From Streptomyces sp. NBC_01275 (lineage in GTDB: Bacteria > Actinomycetota > Actinomycetes > Streptomycetales > Streptomycetaceae), in assembly GCF_026340655.1 (NCBI RefSeq), contig NZ_JAPEOZ010000001.1, positions 10,168,001-10,232,000 on the forward strand: a stretch of DNA of 64,000 nucleotides, given 5' to 3'. Positions 1-8,628 of this stretch are shown here, piece after piece (position 1 is the stretch's first letter; the number at the start of each line of letters is the position of its first letter). Below the pieces are notes generated by a model, which saw only the letters and a program-made list of their open reading frames with translations, was not told where the DNA came from and did no database searches. The translations under genes were made by a program, and so were the position numbers.

Positions 1-476
1 CCCTGGAGGTGCTGGCCGCCGCCCAGCTGCTGCGCCGCCACCTGCCCCAGCTCGCCGTCCGCGTCGTCAACGTCGTCGACATGACCCGGCTGCTGCCGCG
101 CGAGGAACACCCGCACGGCATGAGCGACTTCGAGTACGACGGGCTGTTCACCACCGACAAGCCGGTGATCTTCGCGTACCACGGCTACCCGTGGCTGATC
201 CACCGGCTCGCCTACCGCCGTAACGGCCACCAGAACCTGCATGTGCGCGGCTACAAGGAGTCGGGCACCACGACCACGCCGTTCGACATGGTCGTCCGCA
301 ACGACCTCGACCGCTACCGCCTGGTCATGGACGTCATCGACCGCGTCCCCGGCCTCGCCGTGCGCGCCGCCGCCGTACGCCAGCAGATGGCCGACGTCCG
401 CACCCGCCACCAGGCCTGGATCCGCGAGCACGGCACCGACCTGCCCGAGGTCGCCGACTGGACCTGGAACGCCTGA
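1..476 (+). CDS. xfp: Phosphoketolase, C-terminal part (gene enters from outside the window)
   Basis: This is the last ~157 residues of a thiamine-diphosphate phosphoketolase, which cleaves xylulose-5-phosphate or fructose-6-phosphate to acetyl phosphate plus a C3/C4 sugar phosphate. The frame is open from base 3, so the gene begins upstream of the window. The visible stretch matches the family's C-terminal domain, with [26 protein letters not shown] and a downstream [17 protein letters not shown] signature. The stop lies 32 bp before the GAPDH start, so the two are probably co-transcribed. Acetyl phosphate from this enzyme and 3-phosphoglycerate from GAPDH would feed fermentative metabolism, which fits the AdhE/PPDK genes at the other end of the window. 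Confidence 0.93.
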   Translation, partial: LEVLAAAQLLRRHLPQLAVRVVNVVDMTRLLPREEHPHGMSDFEYDGLFTTDKPVIFAYHGYPWLIHRLAYRRNGHQNLHVRGYKESGTTTTPFDMVVRNDLDRYRLVMDVIDRVPGLAVRAAAVRQQMADVRTRHQAWIREHGTDLPEVADWTWNA

Positions 477-508
477 CCGCCCCTCGCCCCCGGAAGGAAC
501 CCAGCGCC

Positions 509-1522
509 ATGACCGTACGCGTCGGCATCAACGGCTTCGGCCGCATCGGTCGCACCTACCTGCGCGCCGCCCTCGACCGTGCCGAAGAAGGCACCCAGGA
601 CGTCGAGGTCGTCGCCGTCAACGACATCACCTCACCCGCCACCCTGGCCCACCTGCTGGAGTACGACTCGACGTTCGGGCGCATCGGACGCGACGTCCGG
701 CACGACGACAGTTCCATCACCGTCGACGGACGGCGCATCGCCGTCACCGCCGAGCGCGACCCGGCCGCCCTGCACTGGTCCGACCACGGCGCCGGCGTCG
801 TCGTCGAGTCCACCGGGCGTTTCCGCGACCGCGACTCCGCGGCCCTGCACCTGAAGAGCGGAGCGCACACCGTGCTGCTGTCGGCGCCCGGCAAGGGCGT
901 GGACGCCACCATCGTGATGGGCGTCAACGACCGTGCCTACGACCGGCACCGCGACCGGATCGTCTCCGCCGCCTCCTGCACCACCAACTGCGTCGCCCCG
1001 ATGGTGAAGGTGCTCCACGACGCCTTCGGCATCGAGCGGGGCATGATGACCACCATCCACGGCTACACCAACGACCAGTCCCTGCTGGACGGCCCGCACA
1101 AGGACCTGCGCCGGGCCCGCTCGGCCGCCCTGAGCATCATCCCCACCAGCACCGGCGCCGCCCGTGCCGTGGGTCTGGTGGTGCCGGAGCTGGCCGGGGC
1201 CCTGGACGGGATCGCGGTCCGGGTGCCCGTGGAGGACGGCTCGCTCACCGACCTCGCCGTGGTCCTCGCCCGGGAGGCGAGCGCGGACGAGATCAACGCC
1301 GTGTTCGAGGCGGCCGCGGACGGCCCGCTGAACGGCGTCCTGCGCGTCTCGAAGGCTCCGATCGTCTCCCGTGACGTCATCGGCGACCCCGCGTCCTGCG
1401 TCTTCGACCCGGCCCTGACCCAGGCCAACGGCACCCTGGCCAAGGTCTTCGGCTGGTACGACAACGAGTGGGGCTACACCAACCGCCTCCTGGACCTGAC
1501 GGCCCTGGTGGCGGACGACTGA
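509..1522 (+). CDS. gap: Glyceraldehyde-3-phosphate dehydrogenase, type I
   Basis: This 337-residue cytosolic NAD-dependent GAPDH oxidises glyceraldehyde-3-phosphate in glycolysis. The N-terminal Rossmann motif VGINGFGRIGR is present. The catalytic motif SAASCTTNC places the nucleophile at Cys157, and the paired histidine is in TTIHGYTNDQ. The C-terminal YDNEWGYTNR motif and full length indicate an intact enzyme. The ATG follows GGAAGGAAC at normal spacing. The tight link to phosphoketolase suggests a second, condition-specific GAPDH rather than the housekeeping copy (inference). Confidence 0.96.
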   Translation: MTVRVGINGFGRIGRTYLRAALDRAEEGTQDVEVVAVNDITSPATLAHLLEYDSTFGRIGRDVRHDDSSITVDGRRIAVTAERDPAALHWSDHGAGVVVESTGRFRDRDSAALHLKSGAHTVLLSAPGKGVDATIVMGVNDRAYDRHRDRIVSAASCTTNCVAPMVKVLHDAFGIERGMMTTIHGYTNDQSLLDGPHKDLRRARSAALSIIPTSTGAARAVGLVVPELAGALDGIAVRVPVEDGSLTDLAVVLAREASADEINAVFEAAADGPLNGVLRVSKAPIVSRDVIGDPASCVFDPALTQANGTLAKVFGWYDNEWGYTNRLLDLTALVADD

Positions 1523-1555
1523 CCCGGGCGGACGGCTCACCGCGGGGCGACGCAG

Positions 1556-1591
1556 GGACCGGTCGGCCGCGCACGGAGGGCCGACCGGCCC
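1556..1591. promoter_or_regulatory. Tandem DevR-like palindromes upstream of the acyl-CoA synthetase gene
   Basis: GGGCCGACCGGCCC (1578-1591) is a perfect GGGCCG-N2-CGGCCC palindrome. A weaker copy, GGACCGGTCGGCCG (1556-1569), starts 22 bp upstream, two helical turns away. The same 14-bp motif recurs before several genes at 48-63 kb. I infer sites for a NarL/DevR-type response regulator controlling the gene at 1675. Confidence 0.6.
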
Positions 1592-1674
1592 CAGGCCGCC
1601 CCCGGACAGCCCCTGTGACGCCCCCGCGCTCCGCCGGACGATCGACGTATCGAAAGCCATGGAGGAGACCCGCG

Positions 1675-4443
1675 ATGACGGACGACCTGCTCGACCGGCC
1701 CCCGGTCCACGCCCTGCTCGCCGACGGCGCCACCGTGTGCATACGCCCCGTGCGGCCGGACGACCACGCCCAGCTGCAAGGCCTCTACGAGGAGATGTCG
1801 CCGGAGAACCTCCGCCTGCGCTTCTTCGCGGCGAGCCGGCGCTCGGCGGCCATGGCCGCCGACCGGGCCTGCGCCCCGGCCCGCCCGGGCTACCGGGCCC
1901 TGCTGGCCGAGGCCGACGGCCGGGTGATCGGCCTCGCCGAGTACGACACCGGCGGCGAGAAGGACGGCGGCGAGAAGGACGGCGGGGAAAAGGGCGGCGG
2001 GGGGAAGGGCGGCGGGGGGAAGGGCGATGCGGAGAAGGGCGGCGCCGAGATCTCCATCGCCGTCGCCGACGGCCTGCACCACCGGGGCGTGGGCACCCTG
2101 CTCGTCGAGCACCTGGTCTCGGCGGCGCGCGCGGAGGGCATCACCGCCTTCACCGCCGACGCGCTCAGCGAGAACCACGAGGTGCTCCGTCTCTTCGCCG
2201 ACCTCGGCCTGCGCACCTCCCGCCGCTTCGAGGGCCCGGAGGTGCGCTGCACCGTCCACCTCGACCAGGACGACGCCTACCTGTCGGCCGTCGAGGCCCG
2301 GGGCCGGTCCGCCGACGTGGCCAGCCTGCTGCCGTTGCTGCGGCCCTCCGTGGTCGCCGTGGTCGGCGCCGGACGCACGCCCGGCTCGGTGGGCCGCGCC
2401 GTCCTGCACCACCTGCACACCGGCGGCTTCACCGGGCGTCTCTTCGCCGTGAACCCCCACGTCACGTCGCTGCTCGGCGTGCCGTCCCATCCGTCCGTCG
2501 CGGCGCTGCCCATGACCCCCGACCTCGTGGTCGTGGCCGTGCCGGCCACCGCTGTCCCGGCCGTCGCCGACGAGTGCGGCCGGGCCGGGGTGCGTGCGCT
2601 CGTCGTCGTCACCGCGGGCCTCGACCACAGCCAGGGAGAGGCACTGCTGACCGCCTGCCGCACCTACGGCATGCGGCTCGTCGGCCCCAACTGCCTCGGC
2701 ATCTCCCACACGGACCCCGAACTGAGCCTCGACGCGACCTTCGCCGCCGAGCACCCCCGCCCAGGCACGGCAGGGGTCGCAGTACAGTCCGGCGGGGTCG
2801 GCATCGCCCTGCTCGACGGGCTGTCCCGACTCGGCATCGGCGTTTCCTCCTTCGTCTCGCTCGGCGACAAGTACGACGTCAGCGGCAACGACATGCTCCA
2901 GTGGTGGGAGAGCGACGGCCGCACCGACCTCGCCCTGCTGCACCCGGAGTCCTTCGGCAACCCGCGCGCCTTCTCCCGCACCGCCCGCCGTGTGTCGCGC
3001 CGCATCCCGGTGCTCACCGTCGACTCCGGCCGAACCGACGCGGGCCGCAAGGCGGCCGCCTCGCACACCGCGGCCGCCGCCACCCGCACCATGACCCGCG
3101 GCGCGCTGTTCACCCAGGCCGGCGTAACCGCCACCCGCTCGGTCGGCGAACTCCTGGAAACGGCGGCCCTGCTGCACTCTCAGCCGCTGCCGGAGGGCAG
3201 CCGCGTCGCGATCGTCACCAACGCGGGCGGCGCCGGAGTGCTCACCGCCGACGCCTGCGCGGAGGCGGGACTGGCCCTTCCCCCGTTCACCCCCGCGATG
3301 ATCGACGAACTGCTCGCGGTGCTGCCGGACGGCGCCGCCGTCGGCAACCCCGTCGACGCCACCGCCGCCGTCTCCGAGGAACAGCTCACACAGTGCGTCG
3401 ACCGCCTCACCCGGTGCCCCGGCGTCGACGCCGTCATCGTGGCCCTCGTGCCCACGGCGGTCGCCGCGGCCACCGGCGACGACCTGGTGCGGGCCGTCAC
3501 CGCGCCTCCCGGCCGTCGGGCGCGGCCCGTGCTCGCCGTACGCCTGGAGCAGGACCGGTCCGTCCGGCTGCTGCCCGCCGCGGACGGCGGCACGATCCCC
3601 TCCTACGCGGAACCGCAGGCGGCGGCCCGCGCCCTGGCCCACGCGGCCGAGCGCGCCGCCTGGCTCGCCCGGCCGGCCGGCGCCGTCCCCGACCTCGACG
3701 ACGTCGAGACCGCACGGGCCCGCACGGTCGTCGAGGAGTACCTGACCACGCACCCCGACGGCGGCTGGCTCGACCCGCGCACCGGCGCCGACCTGCTGGC
3801 CTGCTACGGCATCCCGCAGATCCCGTGGGCCTGGGCCGAGACCGAGGACGGGGCCGTGCTCGCCGCCGACCGGCTGCGCGGCTACGACGGCAGGGTGGTC
3901 ATGAAGGCCCACTGGCCCGGACTGCTGCACAAGACGCAGCAGCACGCCGTTCACCTGGATCTGCGCGGCGACTCCCAGGTGCGGGCCGCGTTCCGAGACC
4001 TGGAGACCCGCTTCGCGGGACTCATGACCGGCGTGGTCCTGCAACCCCTCGCCGCCCGCGGCACCGAGCTGTTCGCGGGAGTGGTCCAGGACGAGGTCTT
4101 CGGCCCCCTGGTCCTGTTCGGGCTCGGCGGCACGGCCACCGAGGTGCTGGCCGATCACGCAGCCCGCCTCGCCCCCCTCACCGACCGCGACGTCCACGAG
4201 CTGATCACCTCGCCGCGGTGCGCCCCGCTGCTGCTGGGCGCGAACGGAAGCACCCCCGTCGACTTCGAGGACCTGGAACAACTGCTCCTGCGGCTGTCCC
4301 GGATGGCGGCGGACCTGCCGCAACTCGCCGAGGTCGACTTCAACCCCGTCCTGGCGACACCGGGCGGCGTCACCGTGCTCGACGCACGGCTGCGCCTGCT
4401 GCCGCGTCGCCCCCAGGACCCGTATCTGCGCCGACTGCGCTGA
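1675..4443 (+). CDS. Fusion of GNAT acetyltransferase and ADP-forming acyl-CoA synthetase (protein acyltransferase-like)
   Basis: This 922-residue cytosolic protein has an N-terminal GNAT domain (residues ~15-200, with acetyl-CoA loop residues around HHRGVGTLLVEHL). A CoA-binding/succinyl-CoA-ligase-like region (~215-690) follows, with VVGAGRTPGSVGRAV and QSGGVGIALLDG, and then a C-terminal ATP-grasp domain (~700-915) with VVMKAHWPGLLHKTQQ. The architecture is that of Pat/acetate-CoA ligase (ADP-forming) family proteins, which acylate metabolic enzymes or make acyl-CoA. The ATG at 1675 follows GGAGGAGAC; the frame is open further upstream, but that stretch contains the regulator sites. A glycine/lysine/glutamate-rich insert interrupts the GNAT domain. 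The CBS gene begins 13 bp downstream. Confidence 0.88.
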   Translation: MTDDLLDRPPVHALLADGATVCIRPVRPDDHAQLQGLYEEMSPENLRLRFFAASRRSAAMAADRACAPARPGYRALLAEADGRVIGLAEYDTGGEKDGGEKDGGEKGGGGKGGGGKGDAEKGGAEISIAVADGLHHRGVGTLLVEHLVSAARAEGITAFTADALSENHEVLRLFADLGLRTSRRFEGPEVRCTVHLDQDDAYLSAVEARGRSADVASLLPLLRPSVVAVVGAGRTPGSVGRAVLHHLHTGGFTGRLFAVNPHVTSLLGVPSHPSVAALPMTPDLVVVAVPATAVPAVADECGRAGVRALVVVTAGLDHSQGEALLTACRTYGMRLVGPNCLGISHTDPELSLDATFAAEHPRPGTAGVAVQSGGVGIALLDGLSRLGIGVSSFVSLGDKYDVSGNDMLQWWESDGRTDLALLHPESFGNPRAFSRTARRVSRRIPVLTVDSGRTDAGRKAAASHTAAAATRTMTRGALFTQAGVTATRSVGELLETAALLHSQPLPEGSRVAIVTNAGGAGVLTADACAEAGLALPPFTPAMIDELLAVLPDGAAVGNPVDATAAVSEEQLTQCVDRLTRCPGVDAVIVALVPTAVAAATGDDLVRAVTAPPGRRARPVLAVRLEQDRSVRLLPAADGGTIPSYAEPQAAARALAHAAERAAWLARPAGAVPDLDDVETARARTVVEEYLTTHPDGGWLDPRTGADLLACYGIPQIPWAWAETEDGAVLAADRLRGYDGRVVMKAHWPGLLHKTQQHAVHLDLRGDSQVRAAFRDLETRFAGLMTGVVLQPLAARGTELFAGVVQDEVFGPLVLFGLGGTATEVLADHAARLAPLTDRDVHELITSPRCAPLLLGANGSTPVDFEDLEQLLLRLSRMAADLPQLAEVDFNPVLATPGGVTVLDARLRLLPRRPQDPYLRRLR
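1951..2043 (+). repeat. In-frame low-complexity repeat inside the GNAT domain
   Basis: Degenerate tandem units encoding GGEKD, GGEKG, GGGKG and related pentapeptides span residues ~93-123. They sit between two halves of a recognisable GNAT fold. Unit changes are multiples of 15 bp and keep the frame, so length may vary between strains. Confidence 0.85.
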
Positions 4444-4456
4444 GGAGGAGACGGCC

Positions 4457-4624
4457 ATGAGACACGACAAGGTCGGCACCGTGATGACCGCGGACGTCGT
4501 CCGCGCCGAGTACGGCACACCGTTCAAGGAGGTGGCCCGGCTGCTGGCGGACCACCGGATCAGCGGACTGCCGGTGGTGGACGAGGACGAAAAGGTCATC
4601 GGGGTCCTGTCCGAAACGGACCAC
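4457..4624 (+). pseudogene. CBS-BON domain protein, 5' half (gene split by ~8.4 kb insertion)
   Basis: Fifty-six codons (MRHDKVGTVMTADVV ... GVLSETDH) form the first half of a CBS domain and align closely with the intact paralogue at 59,121-59,834 (GEVMTREVV ... GVISETD). Homology stops abruptly at 4624, and the reading frame then runs into unrelated sequence. The missing part resumes at 12,994 in the same codon phase. Both break points carry GACCAC (4619-4624 and 12994-12999). Joining the halves there gives a 238-residue protein, against 237 for the paralogue. It was probably co-transcribed with the acyl-CoA synthetase 13 bp upstream. Confidence 0.9.
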
Positions 4625-4800
4625 TGGCGGAGTGTCGGTATTCGAGGGTTGCAGTATTCGCCCACAGGGCGAGCACTCCCACACCCGGTCGCGGTGACAA
4701 GGCGTACAGCTCTCACCGCAGCGGGCGCTGTCTGCGCAAAGACACCGGACCAAGAAGAAGAGATCGAGCGCGCACCGGAGCGCGGGCGCCAGCGCGGGTC

Positions 4801-5148
4801 TGGTGGTCGGAGGAGCTCGCGTACCGGTTCGTCACCGAACTTCCCCAGATGCCGGAACTCGCCGACATCGTCGGCACCGGCTTGGCCATCGACCGCGGAC
4901 CCTTCTTCGACCGGCTCCGCGACTACCTGGACGCCGAAGCGCAGGCCGGCACACTCGACTTCCGTTCGGCCGACGGACAGACACAGCAGACCTCCGCAGT
5001 GGCCGAACAGTTCCTCGGCATGATCTGCGGCCAGCTCCTGTGGCCTCAACTCGTACGCACCGACTTCGTCCCGCCCGACCCCACCGACACCACGATCGTG
5101 GACGAAGCCGTCGCCCTCATGCTCACCCGCTATCGCACCGGATCCTGA
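4801..5148 (+). pseudogene. TetR-family regulator, C-terminal ligand-binding domain relic
   Basis: The frame reads WWSEELAYRFVTELPQMPELADIVGTG..., ending in VDEAVALMLTRYRTGS, which looks like the C-terminal helical domain of an AcrR/AefR-type TetR repressor. The N-terminal helix-turn-helix domain is absent and the upstream sequence is not homologous, so this fragment cannot be a DNA-binding regulator. It lies just inside the left edge of the DNA that splits the CBS gene. Confidence 0.6.
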
Positions 5149-5634
5149 AGCCTGGACCACCAGTTCACGCTGCAAGGACCCCGATACGTCGCCTCACCGG
5201 GACAGGTACAGGTATGGGTGACTCGACCGACAACGAATACCGGCGAGCACGGCCGGTCCTCCCCGTAACCAACAGCGGCCGACAGCTGAGCCCGGGCCGT
5301 GGCCTCCCGGTACTGCTGACGTGCGCACCCGGCGTTGTGCTCGGTGGCGCGACCACCAACAAGTGATCGACGAAATCCTCCAGCACGTGTGAACCCGGGG
5401 CGACGTCGGCCCCGCTGTGACGGTGTTGGCCTTCTGCGGCGGCGACCACCGCGGCTACACCGGTTAGCCAGCGCCACCCGCAGACAGCGCGTGATCCGAA
5501 AAAGATCATCATCCGCGAGCGCCGCGAAGCGAGACGTAGTGATTCAGGCCGGAGTCCCTCTGGTTCTGTCCTACGTGCCTGATGGCGCCTCCCTCAAGAG
5601 AACGAGCCCTCAGGCGAACCGGAGGAATGACACG
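5149..5634. other. Intergenic/relic DNA without a recognisable gene
   Basis: Open frames exist on both strands, but none has a convincing start, domain or coding bias. The stretch is part of the rearranged region splitting the CBS gene and probably contains decayed sequence. Confidence 0.5.
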
Positions 5635-5716
5635 GTGGAGATCGAGCTGTGGATCAACGGATCCGCCCAACGGCTGGACGTCTCGCCACAGGTGAGCCTG
5701 CTCGACGCGCTGCGAT
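5635..5716 (+). pseudogene. N-terminal fragment of a [2Fe-2S] oxidoreductase subunit (XdhC/PaoA type)
   Basis: A GTG start at 5635 follows GGAGG (5621-5625) and encodes VEIELWINGSAQRLDV-SPQVSLLDALRW. This is the beta-grasp start of a plant-type ferredoxin subunit of xanthine or aldehyde dehydrogenases, which normally continues to a CDHGQCGAC cluster motif. Homology ends at about codon 28, before any cluster cysteine. Translation initiation looks preserved, but the protein cannot bind a cluster. Confidence 0.55.
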
Positions 5717-5731
5717 GGGTAGACAAACACG

Positions 5732-5789
5732 CGGAAGCTCCTGGGCGACAGGCGATCTTGGTCTTGAACCCATCTACCAGGAGCTTCCG
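5732..5789. repeat. 13-bp perfect inverted repeat
   Basis: CGGAAGCTCCTGG (5732-5744) and CCAGGAGCTTCCG (5777-5789) are exact reverse complements separated by 32 bp. They begin where homology of the [2Fe-2S] fragment ends, so they could be a mobile-element terminus or a rearrangement scar. Confidence 0.7.
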
Positions 5790-6132
5790 TACGTCCGGCC
5801 GCCACCCACGCCGCAACTCCCCACCCCGCCAAGCAGGTTGGCAAACGCTCACTGTCCCTGCGACCGCTGTGTACGCGGTCGCAGGGGGCGGCTGCCGCAG
5901 CACTCATTGACGTGGTGACGGCTCGGTCCGTGCGGGTGCGGTCCGCCGAGTGTGGTGGTGTAGAAGCGCTTCCGATCATGGAAACGGGTGCCATCAGAAA
6001 CCAGGCCAGGACTACGACTCGTTGCCACTTCCCGCCCCGTGCCGTGCGCGAAACGACGCGGATGACACGGGCGCCGCGGCCGACGACCTCGGGTTCGGCG
6101 TTACCGGCAGGCACATGTTCGCCGACGGAGCG
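5790..6132. other. Non-coding stretch upstream (3' side) of the MMPL gene
   Basis: No gene is recognised. Apart from the hairpin at 5857-5885, I see no known feature. The strand shadows of the MMPL gene end here. Confidence 0.5.
5857..5885. terminator. Strong GC hairpin, possible terminator
   Basis: CCTGCGACCGC (5857-5867) and GCGGTCGCAGG (5875-5885) form an 11-bp perfect stem with a 7-nt loop. No T-run follows, which is common for Streptomyces terminators. It sits ~250 bp beyond the leftward MMPL stop, so which transcript it would end is unclear. Confidence 0.45.
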
Positions 6133-8475
6133 TCAGGTCTGCTGCGCTGTGGCGTGCTGGCGGGGAGCGGCAGGATGGGGGAGCGGGATCTTCTGCGCGA
6201 GTTTGTCGCCTTCGACGTCCAGGTCGGGCAGGAGGCGGTCCAGCCACACGGGAATCCACCAGGCCTTCTCCCGTGCGAGTGCCATGGTGGCCGGGATGAA
6301 TGTCATGCGGATGACGAACGCGTCGATGAGGATGCCCGCCGCCAGCGCGAATCCCGCCTGTTTGATCATGGGCTGGGCGTTGAAGATGAATCCGGCGAAG
6401 ACCGAGACCATGATCGTGGCCGCGGCGATCACGACGGCGCTCGCCCGGGCGAAGCCGGAGACGGTCGCGTCGAGCGGGTCGGCACCGTGCATGCGGGCCT
6501 CACGCATCGAGGTGACCAGGAACACCTGGTAGTCCATGGCCAGTCCATAGAGCACGCCGGTGACGATGATGGGCAGCAGGCTCACCACAGGTGCGTTCGC
6601 GTCGAGTCCGAACAGCGCCTGCAGCCAGCCCCATTGGAAGACCGCCGTGGTGATGCCGAAGGTGGCGGCGATGCTGAGCAGGAAGCCGAGCGTGGCCATG
6701 ACCGGGACGACGACCGAGCGGAAGACCAGGAGCAGGACGATCAGCGAGAGCCCGAGAACGGTGGCCACGTAGAGGGGCAGGACGTCCCCGAGGCGGTCGG
6801 ACACGTCGATCGCGAGGGCGGTGAAGCCGGTGACGCCGATGGTGACGCCATGGGTTTCGCGGATCTCCCGGCTCTTGTCCCGCACGGAGGCGACGAGGTC
6901 CTTGGTGCCGTCGTCGTTCGGACCGTCGCCGGGAACGAGGCTGAGGACGGCCACGGTGCCGGCGGTGTTCATACCTGCCAGAGAGATCGAAGTGGCGCCC
7001 TCGGTGTCCTTCAGCTCGGAGACGACCGCAGCGAGGGCCGTGGGAGTGAGCGCCCGCCCGCTGTCGGAGGAGCGGGCGACGAGCATGAGGGGGCCGTTGA
7101 AGCCGGGGCCGAAGGTGTCGCTGACCTCCTCGTAGCTCTGGCGCTGTGCGGTGTCGGGGTTGTAGCTGGCGCCGGACGGCAGGCCCATCCTCATGTCGAG
7201 GGCGGGGAGCGCCAGAACGAGGGGGATCAGGAACGCCGCCGTGAGAGCGGGGTACTTGTGGCGGACCAGGTGTGATCCCCAGCGGGTGGCCCGTGTCCGT
7301 GCGGCGGCGGAGGCCTGCTGCTGCGCCGTGCGTCGGGTTCTGGCCGAGCAGACGCGCTCCTTGACCAAGCCCAGGAGCGCCGGCAGCAGGGTCAGGGCGA
7401 GCAGGACGGTGACGGCGATCGTGGCCGCGGCGGCGAGGGCCATGGTGCTGAGCAGCGTGATCCCGACCACCAGCAGTCCTGCCAGGGCGATGATGACGGT
7501 GCTGCCGGCGAAGAAGACCGCGCTGCCGGCGGTGCCGATGGCACGGCCGGTCGCCTCGTGCGCGTCCAGGCCGGTCTCCAGGATGAGCCGCCGTTGCCGG
7601 TTGACGATGAACAGGGCGTAGTCGATGCCGACGGCGAGCCCCAGCATCAGGGCCAGTACGGCGGTGAGCGAGTGGATCTCGAAGACGGTGGAGAGAGTGA
7701 AGGCGCCGCCGACGCCCACCGTGACACCGACCAGAGCGATCACCAGGGGCAGGCCCGCGGCCACGACCGATCCCAGGGTGACCAGCAGGACGATGGCCGC
7801 CACCACGACGCCGACGATCTCGCCGACGCCCACGATCTCGGGTATCTCCAGCATCGCCGCCGACGGCAGGACGTCGAGGTGGGCTCGTTCGGCCTGCTGC
7901 TCTGCGGCCTCGACGGTGCTGTCGATCGTGCCGGAGGGCAGCTCATAGGTCTGCTCGTCGAACTGGAACTGCATCAGGGCGGTGGAGCCGTCGGCCGCGA
8001 CGACGACCCCGGGCACCGGTCGGCCGTCCTGCAGCAGCGGGGACGGCACCTTGCCTCCCGTCGGCTGCCCGGCGGCTTCGGCCACCGCTGCCTGGGTCCG
8101 CAGCAGCGGACTCTTCTCCCCCTTGGACAGTTCGTCGGCGAGGACCTTGCGGGCGTCGATGACGTGGTCGTGGCGGTAGACCGCGTCCACCGCGGCGATG
8201 AGGGCGTCGCGGCTTTCCTCGCCGTCGACCCGCGTCCCGTTCTGCGCGCGGAACACCAGCATGCCCTGCCCGCCGGACGCCTCGGGAAGGGACTTCGCCA
8301 GATCGTCGATGACCTCCTGGGCGGAGGTGCCGTCGATGCGTACCTCGTTGCTCAGCTTGACGGGGTTGACCGCGAGCAGCGCCACCACGGCGGCCACCAC
8401 CGCCAGCCAGCCGGCGATCACATACCAGGGCCTGGCGTAGGCGAAATGCCCCAGCCGGTACAGCAGCACAGACAC
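6133..8475 (-). CDS. MMPL/RND-family membrane transporter
   Basis: This 780-residue integral membrane protein has two repeated MMPL halves. Each half has one N-terminal membrane helix (residue ~18-37 in the first), a large extracytoplasmic domain and a cluster of five helices with the family's GxxxDY-like LAVGIDYALFIVNRQRR and GLAMDYQVFLVTSMREAR motifs. Members are proton-driven exporters of lipids or hydrophobic compounds. The gene is divergent from a TetR regulator at 8629, and the shared 150-bp region carries two palindromes, so the exporter is very likely repressed by that regulator. Length and motifs are intact. The substrate cannot be predicted. Confidence 0.9.
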   Translation of the reverse strand: MSVLLYRLGHFAYARPWYVIAGWLAVVAAVVALLAVNPVKLSNEVRIDGTSAQEVIDDLAKSLPEASGGQGMLVFRAQNGTRVDGEESRDALIAAVDAVYRHDHVIDARKVLADELSKGEKSPLLRTQAAVAEAAGQPTGGKVPSPLLQDGRPVPGVVVAADGSTALMQFQFDEQTYELPSGTIDSTVEAAEQQAERAHLDVLPSAAMLEIPEIVGVGEIVGVVVAAIVLLVTLGSVVAAGLPLVIALVGVTVGVGGAFTLSTVFEIHSLTAVLALMLGLAVGIDYALFIVNRQRRLILETGLDAHEATGRAIGTAGSAVFFAGSTVIIALAGLLVVGITLLSTMALAAAATIAVTVLLALTLLPALLGLVKERVCSARTRRTAQQQASAAARTRATRWGSHLVRHKYPALTAAFLIPLVLALPALDMRMGLPSGASYNPDTAQRQSYEEVSDTFGPGFNGPLMLVARSSDSGRALTPTALAAVVSELKDTEGATSISLAGMNTAGTVAVLSLVPGDGPNDDGTKDLVASVRDKSREIRETHGVTIGVTGFTALAIDVSDRLGDVLPLYVATVLGLSLIVLLLVFRSVVVPVMATLGFLLSIAATFGITTAVFQWGWLQALFGLDANAPVVSLLPIIVTGVLYGLAMDYQVFLVTSMREARMHGADPLDATVSGFARASAVVIAAATIMVSVFAGFIFNAQPMIKQAGFALAAGILIDAFVIRMTFIPATMALAREKAWWIPVWLDRLLPDLDVEGDKLAQKIPLPHPAAPRQHATAQQT

Positions 8476-8545
8476 ACTCTCTCCCTTCCCCGGCGCACCC
8501 TGCAGGGCACGCGCATCCGAACGAAGTGAGAGGGTACTACCAAAA

Positions 8546-8580
8546 CGATAGGAGACTATCGAAGCGGTAGAGTGCTATCG
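8546..8580. promoter_or_regulatory. Two tandem TetR-type operators between the MMPL and tetR genes
   Basis: CGATAG-GAGA-CTATCG (8546-8561) is a perfect 6-4-6 palindrome. CGGTAG-AGTG-CTATCG (8565-8580) has the same architecture with one mismatch and starts 19 bp later. Both lie between the divergent start codons at 8475 and 8629, as expected for autorepression by the TetR protein and repression of the exporter. Confidence 0.75.
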
Positions 8581-8628
8581 TCGCGCAGGCGATTGAGTAG
8601 TCTGCGGTGCAGAACGGGAGGGTCAGAG

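Noticed and set aside
241..1374. Long arginine/proline-rich open frame over the phosphoketolase-GAPDH junction
   Set aside because: It is an out-of-frame shadow of two clear enzymes, caused by high GC content.
1537..5175. 1,212-codon minus-strand frame opposite the acyl-CoA synthetase
   Set aside because: Composition is that of an antisense shadow and no domain is recognisable.
7558..8529. 323-codon plus-strand frame opposite the MMPL gene
   Set aside because: It is an antisense shadow of transmembrane coding sequence.
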